A DNA stretch of 64,000 nucleotides from Chondrus crispus. Lineage: Eukaryota > Rhodophyta > Florideophyceae > Gigartinales > Gigartinaceae. Below the pieces are notes generated by a model that was given only the letters and a program-made list of their open reading frames with translations, was not told where the DNA came from and searched no databases. Each line of letters starts with the position of its first letter. Positions within the stretch are counted from its first letter, which is position 1. The stretch lies in assembly GCF_000350225.1 (NCBI RefSeq), contig NW_005179253.1, forward strand, positions 28,619-92,618, given 5' to 3'. Positions 1 through 13,292 of the stretch are shown piece by piece. The translations under genes and the position numbers were made by a program.

Positions 1-1
1 G

Positions 2-436
2 AGTTCCTGCCTTCACGTTCAGATGCAACATGCTTTGAACAGCATACGGAAACACATTCCTGATGAAATTGTAGCAGCCCGCCACGCCCTTGATATGATA
101 TCTTACGCCGCACCCGGACTACGAGGGCTTTCTGCTGCCCGTCAGGCGCGCGTTGAACACGCTGAAGCCATAGTCGATCGTGTCGTGAAAGCGCTTGTGG
201 AAATGGACACATTGGAAAGGAGTATGACTATTCCTGGTAACGATCTACCTATCAATCGTGAGCACTTGCAGAAGCTCGACATTTTACAGCAAAAAGTTAT
301 GTGCGAAGCCGAGCCCCAAATTGAAAGCGAAGAGCAGCGACTTGATCGGGTTCTAGTTGACTTTAACGACGCTACGCTTCGTTTAAACCATAGAATACTG
401 GCGATGGCAAACAAGATCAAGGGCATGGACAACTGA
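2..436 (+). CDS. Unidentified helical protein, 5' end off window
   Basis: The frame is open from the window edge; the first ATG is at 23, giving 137 residues, but the sequence upstream is also open, so this is probably the C-terminal part of a longer gene or its last exon. The product is charged, lacks Trp and has no membrane segment. It looks almost entirely helical, with heptad-like stretches around residues 40-65 and 85-130. I do not recognise a family. The stop TGA is at 434-436 and the next gene, on the other strand, converges with about 80 bp between the two stops. Confidence 0.55.
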   Translation, partial: SSCLHVQMQHALNSIRKHIPDEIVAARHALDMISYAAPGLRGLSAARQARVEHAEAIVDRVVKALVEMDTLERSMTIPGNDLPINREHLQKLDILQQKVMCEAEPQIESEEQRLDRVLVDFNDATLRLNHRILAMANKIKGMDN

Positions 437-518
437 GACGAACACAGCAATCCCGTGGTCGCTTAGTTGTCGTTTGTATAAACGGAGTGCGAAGTTCGAA
501 TAATTTGAAACGTTTTCT

Positions 519-1130
519 TCAATTTAACCCGCTATCCTCCGGCGACGCAGTACGTTTTCTGCGGATACGTTGCGAACGAAGGGCTCTATCAATGTCTTGC
601 ATCACGTTTGAGTGGAAGACGCCTCGGGTGGATTCAAAAAATTCTTCCAGATCTTTCCCCTGAACAGTTTCATACTCATCTGCCTGGACAATCATTTCCA
701 TCTTATCAAGTTCTTTGACGAGGCGTGCGTCTTCGGTTTTCCCTTGATCGTACTCAAGCCAAAGGTCGTACAGTTCCTTTCCGAAAGTTGATTGTGAAAG
801 GGCATCATCCCGGAGATGATGCATTGCAGCCTCTTCTCGGCTAAACTTTTCCTCTTTGGAGACGCCATCCCCCGGAGCAATATCCCCGACTTCAGATTCG
901 GCGAGATCATGGACTAGTGCCATCTTGATGAGTCGGTCTCGTCGAGCGGAATCATTGCCACCAACGGCCATAGCCATCAGTGCCATACGATACATATGAT
1001 CGCTAACGCTCTCTGGATCGTGCACTCCCCGTTTGACCCATCCTGTTCTCTTAATGGTCTTGAGTTTGCCTACGAATCGAAAGAAACTGAGGAGGTCCTC
1101 TGCTGGAAGCTGTGATTGTTGAGCTGACAT
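519..1130 (-). CDS. HDDC2: HD-domain 5'-deoxynucleotidase, HDDC2/YfbR-like
   Basis: About 203 residues from the ATG at 1130 (MSAQQSQLPAEDLL), the usual length for HDDC2. HD-domain metal ligands are visible: the His of SVSDHMYRMA near residue 43, the HD pair of ALVHDLAES near residue 74, and a later Asp in ELDKMEMIVQADEYE. The family hydrolyses deoxynucleoside 5'-monophosphates with a divalent metal. The frame stays open upstream to about 1283, adding 51 residues that do not resemble the family; I start at 1130 because conserved sequence begins just after it, but a mitochondrial leader from the longer frame is possible. No intron is needed. The gene converges with the one ending at 436. Confidence 0.85.
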   Translation of the reverse strand: MSAQQSQLPAEDLLSFFRFVGKLKTIKRTGWVKRGVHDPESVSDHMYRMALMAMAVGGNDSARRDRLIKMALVHDLAESEVGDIAPGDGVSKEEKFSREEAAMHHLRDDALSQSTFGKELYDLWLEYDQGKTEDARLVKELDKMEMIVQADEYETVQGKDLEEFFESTRGVFHSNVMQDIDRALRSQRIRRKRTASPEDSGLN

Positions 1131-1936
1131 GGCAGCGTATGTTTTCAGTTGGATACTTCTAGTCAAACAGTTGTGGATTTGAAACCAACTCTTAAGAGTA
1201 GGTGCGAATGGAAGACAGAGGGTGCAAATGGAGGCGCCCTGCAATGTGTAAGAATCTGAGAGCGAAAATAAACTTGCTTGCATGCAGTGGCAGAATCAAT
1301 TTCGAAATGAGCCTCTGTCGCCCCCAGGAAAACAGTGGCTTGTAGTTGTTATTGATTATGTTGCTCAGATAAGCACTTTGTCGTGCTAGTATGTTGACTT
1401 TAACAACAAGAAGCGAACTCAAATCTCTACCGAATGCGTGAGTACTTGATAGCAGCGCTGAGGTCTGTGTATCCTCGTAATGTGATGAAACCGAATCGAA
1501 CGTTCTGCAAAATATGTAAATCCTGTTGATTTGCTTCTCTTCGGGAAAAGTGCAGAGGACGGTCGGCTCCTGTCTCCGATAGTGAGGTACAAGTTCGCGC
1601 ATTCTGGTGCTTTGAGCCTGCAATTGCATGATGTTAAATCAACGAAAAATTTAGGCAGATGCGCTATCAGTGCCATTTTAAGAGCCCCCCGGTTTTTATC
1701 CGCTGTGCGGATGCAATACCACCAAGGATGGTACAGTATCTCTACTCTACGCACTCAACAAAGCAAAACGTGGAGTCTGCATCTTGCAAGTCACTTTGTC
1801 GCACACTCGCGTCTTGGCCTTGGCATCTACTCTGCCGTCTGTACCAGGACGGCTGCATCTCTGGTGGCAGGTCCGAGCGCGCAGAGAGGTTGTATTCCTC
1901 GCTTCCACCCTCCTTGCATGACAGAATTGCCCAAAT

Positions 1937-3772
1937 ATGTCGCAGTCCAGTGCAATGAATGGAAACGATGTCAACACGACGGGCAATGGTATGCACCCAA
2001 ACGGCGACAAGAATGGAAACGTCATGGATGATGCCAACTCTTCTGACTCCCTAAATGATCATGACTGCACTGAGCGTGGTCTGGATCGAAATCAGCTCGT
2101 GAGAATCATTGTCCAAGCCATTGATAGCTTAGGATATTCTGATTCTGCTAGAACCCTTGAAAAAGAAGCCAGCGTAGAAGCCATGTCATTGCAGATGAGG
2201 AGACTACGAGACTGTGTTCTTTTGGGAAGATGGGATCAGCTCGAGCACGTTCTCAGCGAAGTGACAGTTTTCAAATCAGAGAGCGATGCAAGAGCTGCCA
2301 GGTTCGTGCTCTACGAACAAAAGTTTCTTGAACTTCTGGAAGCTGGGCAAACAGCTCAGGCACTAGAATGCCTCAGAAACGACCTCACCCGCTTGAGTCG
2401 AGATCCCAAGTTGCTTCACAAGCTTCCATTACTCTGTATGTGCACCACACCCGACGAAGTCAGGAAGCATGCACGGTGGCCGGGTGCAGGTTCGGAATCT
2501 AGGGCATTAGTTTTACAAAAGCTGCAGAGCTATGTTCCAGCCAGCGAGTTACTGCAAGAGAACCGCCTTGAGAATATGCTTTGTCAGGCAATTTTGTATC
2601 AAAAGCAAATCGCAATGTTTCCTTATACAAAGCAACGAGAAGCAAGCCTCTTGGAGGATATGGTTCACTGCGAGGACCTTTTGCCTCGAAAGATTCTGCA
2701 TAAATTGGAGGGCCATTCTGATGAGGTGTGGTTCGTCCAGTTTTCTCATGACGGCGAATATCTTTCATCAGCATCGAAAGATGGGTCTGCAATCATTTGG
2801 AAGAGTCGGGCGTTGCTTGCAGGAGAGTGTGAGACCAGCAACGCTATGTTACACAAGCTTGAAGGTCATTCACGAACAATCTGTTTTTTAAGTTGGTCTC
2901 CAACTGACAAATATCTTCTAAGTTGTGGGGAGGACCATACGCTGCGCTTGTGGGACGTCAAGTCTGGTAGGTGTATTCGTGTTTTTGACCGGCATACCGG
3001 GCAAATAACAGCTTGCGCGTGGATGCCTCATGGTCGATCTTTTGTGTCAGGGGCCCATGACTCAACTATTTATGAATGGAGCGTGGATTCAGGAGAATGC
3101 ATCGCTTCCTATGCGGCCACGACACGCGTGAATGACGTTTCAATATCCAAAGATGGAAAACTTCTAATCGCCACATGTTCTGACAACGGCATCCAAATCT
3201 TCGATACAACGGCAAGAACTCAAATAGCTTCCATGAAAGAGAAAGTTAGTATAACCTCAATCTTTTTGTCAAGTGACTCTGAGTCACTACTCGTGAACAC
3301 GAACTCTAGCGAGGATCCAAAGATGCAAGAACCCGAAATACATATCTGGAGCATGCGTGACATGGAAATTCGACAAAAGTTCAAGGGTTTCAAACAAACG
3401 AAATTTGTTATACGAGGATGTTTTGGAGGACATGAACAAATGTTGGTACTCTGCGGATCCGAGGACCACATGGTTTACATCTGGGAGAGAAAGAGCGGGG
3501 AGCTGATAGCTAAATTGGAAGGGCACCAGGGCACTGTCAACACTGTTGCCTGTAGCGAAGCAGACGGGAACCTCATCGCATCTGGTTCCGACGACAAAAC
3601 TGTAATTGTAGGTTCAAATCGGTGCATGGCTGCTTTTTTCATCCACTCGGCGTCGTGTTCTGTTTGTGTCTAACAGGTTTACTGTACTTGTCTTCTTTCT
3701 TCTCTGCAGATTTGGGGTGTGCAAAAACAGAATGTCAAGTTCCAAACATACAGCAGTTCAAATAGGTGTTGA
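1937..3772 (+). CDS. WDR26: WDR26/GID7-like LisH-CTLH-WD40 protein (two exons)
   Basis: Join 1937-3607 and 3710-3772, 577 residues. An acidic Asn-rich leader is followed by LisH (about residues 45-80), CTLH (about 85-150), a connecting helix region, and WD40 repeats from about residue 245 (LEGHSDEVWFVQFSHDGEY, then LEGHSRTICFLSWSPTDKY and so on). This order is diagnostic of WDR26/Gid7, a subunit of the CTLH (GID) E3 ubiquitin ligase. The last repeat reads SGSDDKTVI then, across an intron, IWGVQ, so the second exon supplies the final WD strand. Without splicing the frame runs into unrelated residues and stops at 3673. Exon 2 is only 20 codons plus the stop. Confidence 0.88.
3608..3709 (+). other. 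Spliceosomal intron in the WDR26-like gene
   Basis: A 102-nt phase-0 intron with donor GTAGGT at 3608 and acceptor TCTCTGCAG ending at 3709, preceded by a pyrimidine-rich tract. Its removal restores the WD motif DKTVI-IWG. The intron is inferred from the reading frame and protein family, not from transcript data. Confidence 0.82.
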
Positions 3773-4739
3773 GTTATATCCTCATTCAAGGACAAAACTT
3801 GGCATTATGAGATTAAGAGCGAAATTGTCAGCTAAGCAAACTCTCTTATACCACTTGTGAACTATATGCAGCTGCCCCTTTTCCTTCACAAAAGCAAGCT
3901 GCGAATCCGATGCCGAAGTAAGGATGCTGCGGCAAAATGATAGAACAGTGATACTTGTTCTTTTATAGCGGGTACGCTATCGTGAAGGATATGCGGCATG
4001 CCAATTTCGTGTTCATAAGGAAGTTGGTGTACAAGGAGAACTGTTGAGCGTCGTATTTCTCTTCTCTCCATTAACTTTCTACTCTGAACTAGTCTCTCAG
4101 AGTTTCCAACGATGCGCATATATCCCCCGGGGTATGGATGCTTCGCTCAAAGTTCATGTTGTTTTCCGAATTTACTAGAATCCATATCGCAAATAAAAAC
4201 ATGACGTCTCACTATTTTCGGTCCCAGTCTGAAGGATCTCCCATCGGTATCTAATCAGTCAAGGGGAGGAAACTTGATATTCTTTCAGGAAGTGGCTCCG
4301 CGCTATTCCAGACGGCCGAGCTCCAAAAAGACGTCATGCCTAGCCATTTAGTACATTGATACAGTCTAGCCGACAACAATCCCTGGCGAATCCCGTCTGA
4401 TGTTGTAGGGGAAAGAGGTATTTCTTCGTCTTTGCACTATCGTGAGATGTCAATGTGCTCACGGAATGTACTCCTTCAGAGATCCCTTCAATGGGTAACA
4501 GAAATTGCCTGGTTGAATTTTTTAGCAGCAATGTTGTGGGGTCGAGATCTCCCCGCTGGAAAGTCGCGCAGCCTCAGTCCAAGCAGACACTTTGTTAAAC
4601 CGATCAATCGCTTGACCTGCGGTACGGGTTGCCTGCCGCGCTTCTTCGTTCTGAATCCGTGCGCGAAATACTGCGAGGAAGCTATTGCTCAGTCTCGAAC
4701 TTTCAAAATTGTGAGTTCCCGACGGAGCGTCTCTTTATT
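3773..4739. other. Intergenic region, no gene seen
   Basis: About 970 bp between the WDR26-like stop and the next start. Several short open frames on both strands lack protein-like composition. It must contain the 3' end of the first gene and the promoter of the second. I see no repeat or RNA gene. Confidence 0.5.
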
Positions 4740-5714
4740 ATGAGGGCGGTGAAAATGGCTTTCATTACTTGTATCTCATCGAGTCATCTCACACGGAAGC
4801 AAGGCAGTAGTACCGAGCGCTCATTCTTTCTTCAGAAGCAACTAATCCCACTTGGGAGACCACTCATATGTAGAGCACGGCACAGATCCAAACAGGTGAG
4901 AATGGACTTCCAGGGCAGTAGCAACAAAAGCGCGAACGGAACTGAAGGGAGTGCACAAACCCATGATGACAAAGGGTCTGGTCCTGCATTGAGCAGATAT
5001 GGAATAGGTGCTCTGTACATTGGGTTCGCTTCGTCCGTTCTCTTCCTCGGTCCCGGTACACTGAGCGATCCCGGCCAACTCGGTATGATTATCTCTGGGA
5101 AGCTGGAGGACGTAAACGATGTCTTCTTCGCCATCTTCAACCTCTTTGGCGCCACTAGCGTTACATTGGCGGCCCTTCTAAATGCTGGGGCTTCCCGACA
5201 AAAAAAGCTCCGGACTGATCTATTCTCGATTGCTGGTTTGTTTCTAGGATTTTGGTCTTTTGGACCATATCTCTTTGGACGGGAATACGTGCCGAAGATC
5301 GCGAGGGAAGAAGTGTATGATCGTGGGATCCTTAGCCGTGCTCTGGAAAGCAAGGCTTTGGCGCTAGCTACCGTTGGGTACGCACTTTGGGCATATGCGT
5401 TTGCACTCGGTTTCTTTACTCCTGGAACACTAAAGTATCATGATGTTCTCTTGTACGCCACCGTGGTAGACCTCTTCCGGGATTTCTCAATGGACCGCGG
5501 CATATTTTCAACATGCATTGATTTTGTCATTTTGAACACTGTAATAGGTGGTCCACTGACGGAGGACATGTCGCGGCGGGGCTGGTTTAGGGAAGGTCGA
5601 AACATCGATTCCATACTTACCGCGTTATGCTTCTTGTTGATACCGGTTTTAGGACCAGCGGTATATCTTCTTCTGCGCCCGTCCTTGCCTGAGAGTAACT
5701 CTGAGAAGTCCTAG
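4740..5714 (+). CDS. Multi-pass membrane protein, possibly plastid-targeted
   Basis: From the ATG at 4740, 324 residues; ATG at 4755 is an alternative, and the frame is open back to 4629. The first 60 or so residues are rich in Ser, Thr, Arg and Lys with few acids, like an organelle transit peptide. A polar Ser/Asn/Gly linker follows, then about six hydrophobic segments: near GIGALYIGFASSVLFLGPG, VFFAIFNLFGATSVTLAALL, LFSIAGLFLGFWSFGPYLFG, ALATVGYALWAYAFALGFF, a weaker one near TCIDFVILNTVIGG, and ILTALCFLLIPVLGPAVYLL. The pattern recalls conserved plastid membrane proteins of unknown function, but I cannot name a family. It ends at a TAG at 5712. Confidence 0.68.
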   Translation: MRAVKMAFITCISSSHLTRKQGSSTERSFFLQKQLIPLGRPLICRARHRSKQVRMDFQGSSNKSANGTEGSAQTHDDKGSGPALSRYGIGALYIGFASSVLFLGPGTLSDPGQLGMIISGKLEDVNDVFFAIFNLFGATSVTLAALLNAGASRQKKLRTDLFSIAGLFLGFWSFGPYLFGREYVPKIAREEVYDRGILSRALESKALALATVGYALWAYAFALGFFTPGTLKYHDVLLYATVVDLFRDFSMDRGIFSTCIDFVILNTVIGGPLTEDMSRRGWFREGRNIDSILTALCFLLIPVLGPAVYLLLRPSLPESNSEKS

Positions 5715-6394
5715 TAAAGACCAGCACATGTGTGAATCAGGATGCGCTGAACAAATGAACGGTGCACCCTTGTAGCATCGGGTGAAGGACAAGCAGTTCG
5801 TCTTCAAGTGAGAGCGGATTTGTGTTCTGTAGCAACAATACGCTAGCTACAGAACATAACTTATGTCTTCTTTCTAACGGGAAGTAGCATTGCAGCGCGA
5901 AGGTAGGGTGTGCGCAAGCCGAGCAATCTGGAATGCCCGGCCGAGGGACGACCCTGCGTTGTCCTGACGTTCTGATTCTGTTATCGTTCTGCAGTCTGGG
6001 TTTCCAGCTTTTCTCTGAAGCTCTGAGGCCAGGCCCTCTGACCCTCTCGACAGAATCATGGTGGGACAAGAGCTCGACAGATGGCGGAGGGTCGTCGATC
6101 TGATGCCCAGTGCGGTGATGTAGTTTTCAGAGGTAAATGCTTTGTGCAATGGTTTTACTGGGAATCATTCCCAACTTCTACTGTACATCGTCTACATATC
6201 GAATATTGTACCGGGCCGAGGCATTCGTCGCAAGCTTCTTCTCCCACCGAAAATTACTCAAAACTACCACGTCAAGAACAGAGCTAGTTACTTAGGCGGC
6301 GTGGAAATTGCCAAACTCACACCCTTTGAGGCTCTGCCTCTACACATGCACGTACTTTTGACTACCGTACATCAAATCACGGCATCCAGCCGTG
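5715..6394. other. Intergenic region between convergent genes
   Basis: About 680 bp between convergent stops. Only short unsupported open frames are present, with no repeat or RNA gene recognised. Confidence 0.5.
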
Positions 6395-9300
6395 CTATAG
6401 CCTGAAGCGTTCCTTCAGTAGTTTTTGGAGGGTTGGTGGCAATGTCTTACACAATCCTGCCCACCGATCCCCGAGAGATGTCTTGAACCCTCCAAGAATG
6501 GTTGCAAATTCCATTTCAAGGTCTGGTTTGCATTGGTACCAACTCGCTATCGCGTCAACATAGTACACGAAACACTCAAGGACGGCCCCCGGATTCACTC
6601 TAACCATACTGTTCATTCCGTGAAACGCCTGCTCCTTATCCACGTCATCCCGAATATTTCGCAAATGAGAGAAGACAGCCTTCGCAAATACTCCCAAACG
6701 AACAGACATCGCATCTGGCATGACAAGCCCCAGTCGCCCAAGCGTTATAGCGGAATTTTCTAGTAGAGTCTTGTTCAGTTGTGTTGAGTTGACCACAAGA
6801 ATCAAGGGATCCACCGCTCTCTCCAACAACACCCTTTGAATTGTTTCTCGATCGATTGGTACGTTCGGAGGAAGGAAACCAGCCATCATGATTAACTCAC
6901 CGAGGGCCCATGTAGCGTTGTTAGATACCGACATATATTCAGGATCCAAGGCATCCACTGAAAACTTAACATATTCAGACAACGCAGGAATTAAGGACGG
7001 GATCCTCGCGCGCGCCAACTCGCCTAAAAGCGCAAATGCACTCTGTCGAACTTCTGCTCGGTTGTCTCTCATTGCCACGAAAAGTAACGGCAGAAGTGGT
7101 TTCGCTCCGTTTCCGCTTTTCGCAACGAATGGGTCCACACTGGCACCAAGCGCTTCAGCGAGGCTGCACATGAGATCGAGAGAGCTTATTAGAAACTCTA
7201 CATGCGCATCATCCCGTTCTCCGTGCGATTCTCTTGAATATACTATATCCATAATATTAGCACAACGCGAAAAAATGTTTGCAGCAAATTGTTGTGAGCG
7301 AACGCCAATCGAGCGAAAGACGACTCCCAGGCACTCTAGAATCGGGAGCATGGAAAGATGTGTGTCGCCAACTGAGTTCCACTGCGAAATTAGTAAAGGC
7401 ATTAGCTTATTCAGGTAATCAGGAATGGCAAGTTCGCTGCCTACAGCATCCGCGAGACCACATACAACATCATAAAGCGCAATGCGATTACTCTGTTGAT
7501 ATCTTTCAAATGCGACTTTCAAAGTACGGAGTATTGGCGTCAAGTAAGACGTCAACAGAGGGCCTGTTTCCTCTTCGAGTGTGGCTAACGCAGAGCAAGA
7601 AGCTTTCTGAACAACCTTATTTCGGTCAAGCATACGGTCTAGCAGTAATTTCAGCAGCTGTTGATACGACGCGTCATCGTGCTCGCTGATTATCCATTTG
7701 GCGTATCTAGAGAGCGTCCAACAACTTATACACCGTACCATGTAATGTGAATCTGATGCTAGACGCATCAGAAAAGGGAAAATATTGCGCATATGATGTG
7801 ACATTCCGCCGTAGCAACCCTCTGCAATTGCACCCAGCGCCAGGACCCCACACTCCCTCTGTTCCCAGTTCTCTCCATCAGTTAGCTTGTCTTGCAATAC
7901 CGGCTGGAGCGCATCTAAGAGTTCGTCCGCAAAAAGAGTGGACAAGCTGTCCAGGGCGGCTGCTGAACCCCTTCTTAGATTCCATTCTGTGCCATCAGCG
8001 TCACGATCTTCATATCCACCCTCTCCGTCATCATCGTCATCATCATCATTTCCCCCATCATGAGAATCGTTACCAAAGCCATCTTGGGCTCCCTTCACCC
8101 CCTCTACAGCACCCATAGGCACCCGGCTGCTCCCATTCATGATATTCTCGTTGGTGCGCGGATTATACATTGCTTCGGGAGAACTTCCTTTCAAGGCATG
8201 ATCCACCTCACCCTCCATTGCACCTGCGTTACCGTTAGTGTCGCGGAATTTCGGCTGATGAAAACGAGGCCGCATGTCCTCGGGCCTATCGGGAACCAGG
8301 TCGTCAGGACCAGCCGCGGCATCTATCGTTTCCTTTTCGAACGACGAGTAAACCATGTTGTTCAAAAGAATAGGTACCAACCTGGGCAGGTACGGACGTA
8401 ATGTGTCCACTGCTCCTCTGCTTGCCGAGAATGAACTCCAAAACTCTGATGCCTCCCGTGCGACCTCTTCGTTGGGGTGCATCGATGACTGCAGCATGTA
8501 CTCAATGACATTTTTGATGTGTGGGGCAAGCGCGTGTGGACTGACATCAAGCAGTAGACAAATGGCAGTGCAGACTCGTTTTCGGACTTCTGGAGACGAG
8601 TCCTCCGCTACACTGAATACGGTATTACACAGTACCTCTATGTTCGCTTGCAGGGCCGGTGGCATGACGAGAATTAAGTGATTTAGGATCTGCAGGGCTC
8701 GTGCTCGAACACTTTGTGTTTGGTGACGACAGAGCAGAATAATCTTTGGGAGAAGAGTATCTAGAGACTGTGATTGATCTTCTGCGAGCATGTTTGGAGC
8801 ATCTTCAGCAAGACGACTAAGAACAGCTAGTGAGCCGTCNNNNNNNNNNNNNNNNNNNNNNNNNNNNNNNNNNNNNNNNNNNNNNNNCGTCTAGATACGT
8901 TGGACGACTTGAATCCGAAGAAAACTCGAGCGATGTTATTAATCCAGACAAAGCGACTAGATGACGGTTATGTAGGAGAAGAGTGGATATACACGACGCT
9001 ACTACATCGCGGACAGGCTCGCACTTATCACCTATTGCGTTGACCAGTTGTGAACTGATATAAGCTTGTACTTGCGGGTGCAAAGTCCCGTACATGAGAC
9101 GAATGTTGCTCTTTAGGAGGAAGCCAGCCGCCTGCTGCGTGGCTGTTACTTCTCCAATTGAGGCTCTTGGCTTTGATATCTTGAAAACGATATCCGGTTT
9201 GGTCAAAATGTAAACAAGATAGTTGTTGAAATCGCGTTGGGAGGCGTATTGCTGCAGCTGCGCAAATAGATGGCTTTGAACTGTGGAGTGTGCACTAGTA

Positions 9301-9512
9301 GAGTGCGTTAGCAAGTCAACCAGGGAGCTCAGCAACTGCTGCGACGGCTCCCACTGGTTGTAGGTATTCGCGAAATGCTCATCAGTTCCATTGACGGATG
9401 ATGGGGGGCCATCTTCATTTCCATTGCCATTGTGCGTTGCGGCAGGATGTGACACAGACATCGACAAAGTATCGGGTGCGGCAGCCAAAGCAAGATGCGG
9501 GGTACCCGACAT
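6395..9512 (-). CDS. TNPO1: Transportin / karyopherin-beta2 import receptor, split by assembly gap
   Basis: A HEAT-repeat nuclear import receptor. The N-terminal part (start about 9512 or 9527, to 8888) has the family's WEPSQQLLSSLVDLL start, then DFNNYLVYIL and GFLLKSNIRLMYG. The rest (8839-6395) contains a long acidic loop with a run of seven Asp, the WNLRRGSAAALD motif after it, and the family C-terminus GGFKTSLGD. Transportins carry M9/PY-NLS cargo into the nucleus; the acidic loop (H8) lets RanGTP release cargo. Estimated length is about 1,040 residues against about 890 in animals, from a longer Ala/Asn/Gly-rich N-terminus and a loop about 100 residues long. Translation below the gap is in frame with DGSLAVLSRLAEDAPN, so both pieces are one gene. 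The exact start is uncertain. Confidence 0.9.
8840..8887. other. Assembly gap of 48 N inside transportin
   Basis: Forty-eight N. The flanking coding pieces fall in frames that differ by one base, so without an intron the true gap must be 2 modulo 3 in length (for example 47 or 50). By family comparison about 16 residues are missing. Confidence 0.95.
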
Positions 9513-9639
9513 GGCCACAAATGCCATACCCAGCCTGTCACCCGAGACCCAGGGAAAGAATGTACCAGCGTTCGCAGTCGACACAGTTAAGAAAGCCGCG
9601 TTTACACAATTTAAGAACCCAAGCAAATGCGTTTGACAC

Positions 9640-11544
<1,905 letters not shown>

Positions 11545-12119
11545 CCCTTGCATGCTCCAACATGACATCCGTATGCTTTCTGCTCATCACCGCATGAGAC
11601 GTACCTGTCTGCGGGAGGCAGAACTGGTTCTTCGTGGAGTTAATACCTTGGATATCGAAATCCCTACTTCTATTATAAATTGATGAGGGCAGCATGTGCC
11701 CCCTGCTGACAGACAGCCTCTTCAGTTCAGCAAGACGAAGTCCTTCTTGCGTCCCCAGCAAAGATGTGCAAATTCTTTTGCCGCCCGATGGCTGCCCTGG
11801 CGAAGACTGTTGTGTATCTCGGAATCTCATCACGAGTATCAAAATGTGCATCGGCCTTTGATTCTCCTAATACTCTATAATAGCGAATATACATCGCGCC
11901 ACCTAGCGCACCGCCTAAACACAACCACCACTTCACAACTTGTAAAAACCTCCTAAGAGCACGTCCCTTCCTAAAGATCTCTAAGACTGCTGGTGTGCGG
12001 TAAACTCTACCACCTAAGGAATTGTGGGCACCAAATTTTCCTTCCAGAATCATTATCCGTTGGGTCGAAGGCACATCATCGCCAGGAAATTTGGTACAAA
12101 GCCGTCGACGAAGTTGCTC
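11545..12119. other. Intergenic region between convergent Rab2 and transporter
   Basis: About 575 bp containing both 3' untranslated regions. No gene or repeat is recognised. Confidence 0.5.
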
Positions 12120-13169
12120 TCATCCTAATTTGTTTCCTTTCTCTCCTCGCCTTGACAATATGAAGACTCCACTGAGATTAATTGCAACGCCTGCGGCGAA
12201 ACATGCTCGTCTGGAGTTGTTCAGCGAAGCGTACTCATCGAAAAAAATGCCTCCCCCAATCATGGAACAAAGACTCCAAAGCACTTCAATTGCTGGTACA
12301 ATGAATAGGATGTCATGACTGGCCAACAACTTGTTTAACGTGTATATCCAAAAACATACCAGAGAAAGCCATGTCGTTATAAGAGCCAGAAACTGTGGCT
12401 TCAATGCGTTATGAAATCCATCAGTTAAAGCAAGTAGACTCGCTTTCGAAAGAAACACTGTATTCACACTCAACATCGCTGCAGCCGCTGCGTGACAAAG
12501 ACCGGCATATGCGACTAGTGTTGGGCTAGCCAGCTCAGAGCCACCTGATTTTCTTATCCGGTCTCGTAGCCTCGCTCGTATCAACATTAGTAGCGAAGCC
12601 AACGCAATGATGGTGACAAGATAAATGCGAAATTCAGTTCGTTTGAAAAGCTCAGATATTTCCCTAATTGTCAGCCCGTGTTGCTCAGCATGATTCGCAC
12701 TTGCAACAGCCAGAATGTTCCCCACAGCTATCAAGAACATGGGCAGTACGTCCCGCATAGCCATCCGTTCCCCGAGGACATACGTAGCACATACGGCATT
12801 GGCGATGAGAGCCATAGAACTAAGAGGCGCTATAAGACTTTGGGCTGCATACCTTAAGCCAGCAGTATTGAGTAATCCCCCCAAAGAATTAACTCCGTAT
12901 CCACAAAACCAAAGAATGGTTGCATGAAAAGGTGATGAGCGTCGGTTGAATGGCGTGTCCCGTAATGAGGCGACGGAAACTGTGCCGCGCTTAATGTGGG
13001 AAAGCTTAATGAGGTTCATGCCTGCGCCGCATAGCGTGTATCCGCCCATAGCGAGAAAAAGTCCGAAGGACCACGGAGCCACCCCGACTGACACTCTGGA
13101 AAAAGCTTTCGCCACATCCGCGATGGCCGGCTGCATCTCAGTTTCTTCCATTGCAAAACCAAACGACAT
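12120..13169 (-). CDS. NIPA-like transporter of the drug/metabolite superfamily
   Basis: From ATG 13169 (MSFGFAMEETEM), about 349 residues; the frame extends to an ATG at 13292, adding 41 poorly conserved residues. About nine hydrophobic segments are visible, beginning with PWSFGLFLAMGGYTLCGAG. The stretch AAQSLIAPLSSMALIANAVC followed by LGERMAMRDVLP matches the NIPA signature (A-x-x-L-x-A-P-L, then L-x-E and an Asp). A second match, PAIEVLWSLCSMIGGGIFFDE, lies near the C-terminus. NIPA proteins are magnesium or cation transporters in animals and plants; the substrate here is inferred only. No intron is needed. Confidence 0.78.
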   Translation of the reverse strand: MSFGFAMEETEMQPAIADVAKAFSRVSVGVAPWSFGLFLAMGGYTLCGAGMNLIKLSHIKRGTVSVASLRDTPFNRRSSPFHATILWFCGYGVNSLGGLLNTAGLRYAAQSLIAPLSSMALIANAVCATYVLGERMAMRDVLPMFLIAVGNILAVASANHAEQHGLTIREISELFKRTEFRIYLVTIIALASLLMLIRARLRDRIRKSGGSELASPTLVAYAGLCHAAAAAMLSVNTVFLSKASLLALTDGFHNALKPQFLALITTWLSLVCFWIYTLNKLLASHDILFIVPAIEVLWSLCSMIGGGIFFDEYASLNNSRRACFAAGVAINLSGVFILSRRGEKGNKLG

Positions 13170-13292
13170 GCCCAAGGGCCCGCCGCTCGCGGCAGTCTCC
13201 GCGTTACGGTGACAAGCAAACAAGCGAGACCACGACGGCTGGTACACAGAATGACCGTGGCTCCGCAATGTAGGAACCGCGGAGCAAGACAC

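Noticed and set aside
519-1283. 254-residue start for the HD-domain protein
   Set aside because: The extra 51 residues have no family similarity and the internal ATG at 1130 gives the usual length; a leader peptide cannot be fully excluded.
1531-2031. 166-codon plus frame overlapping the WDR26 start
   Set aside because: Overlaps the strong LisH-CTLH gene in another frame and has no motif.
8817-9626. Reading the upper transportin frame through the N gap to a stop at 8817
   Set aside because: The residues after the gap in that frame are meaningless, whereas the other frame gives a conserved HEAT repeat; the gap length is simply wrong.
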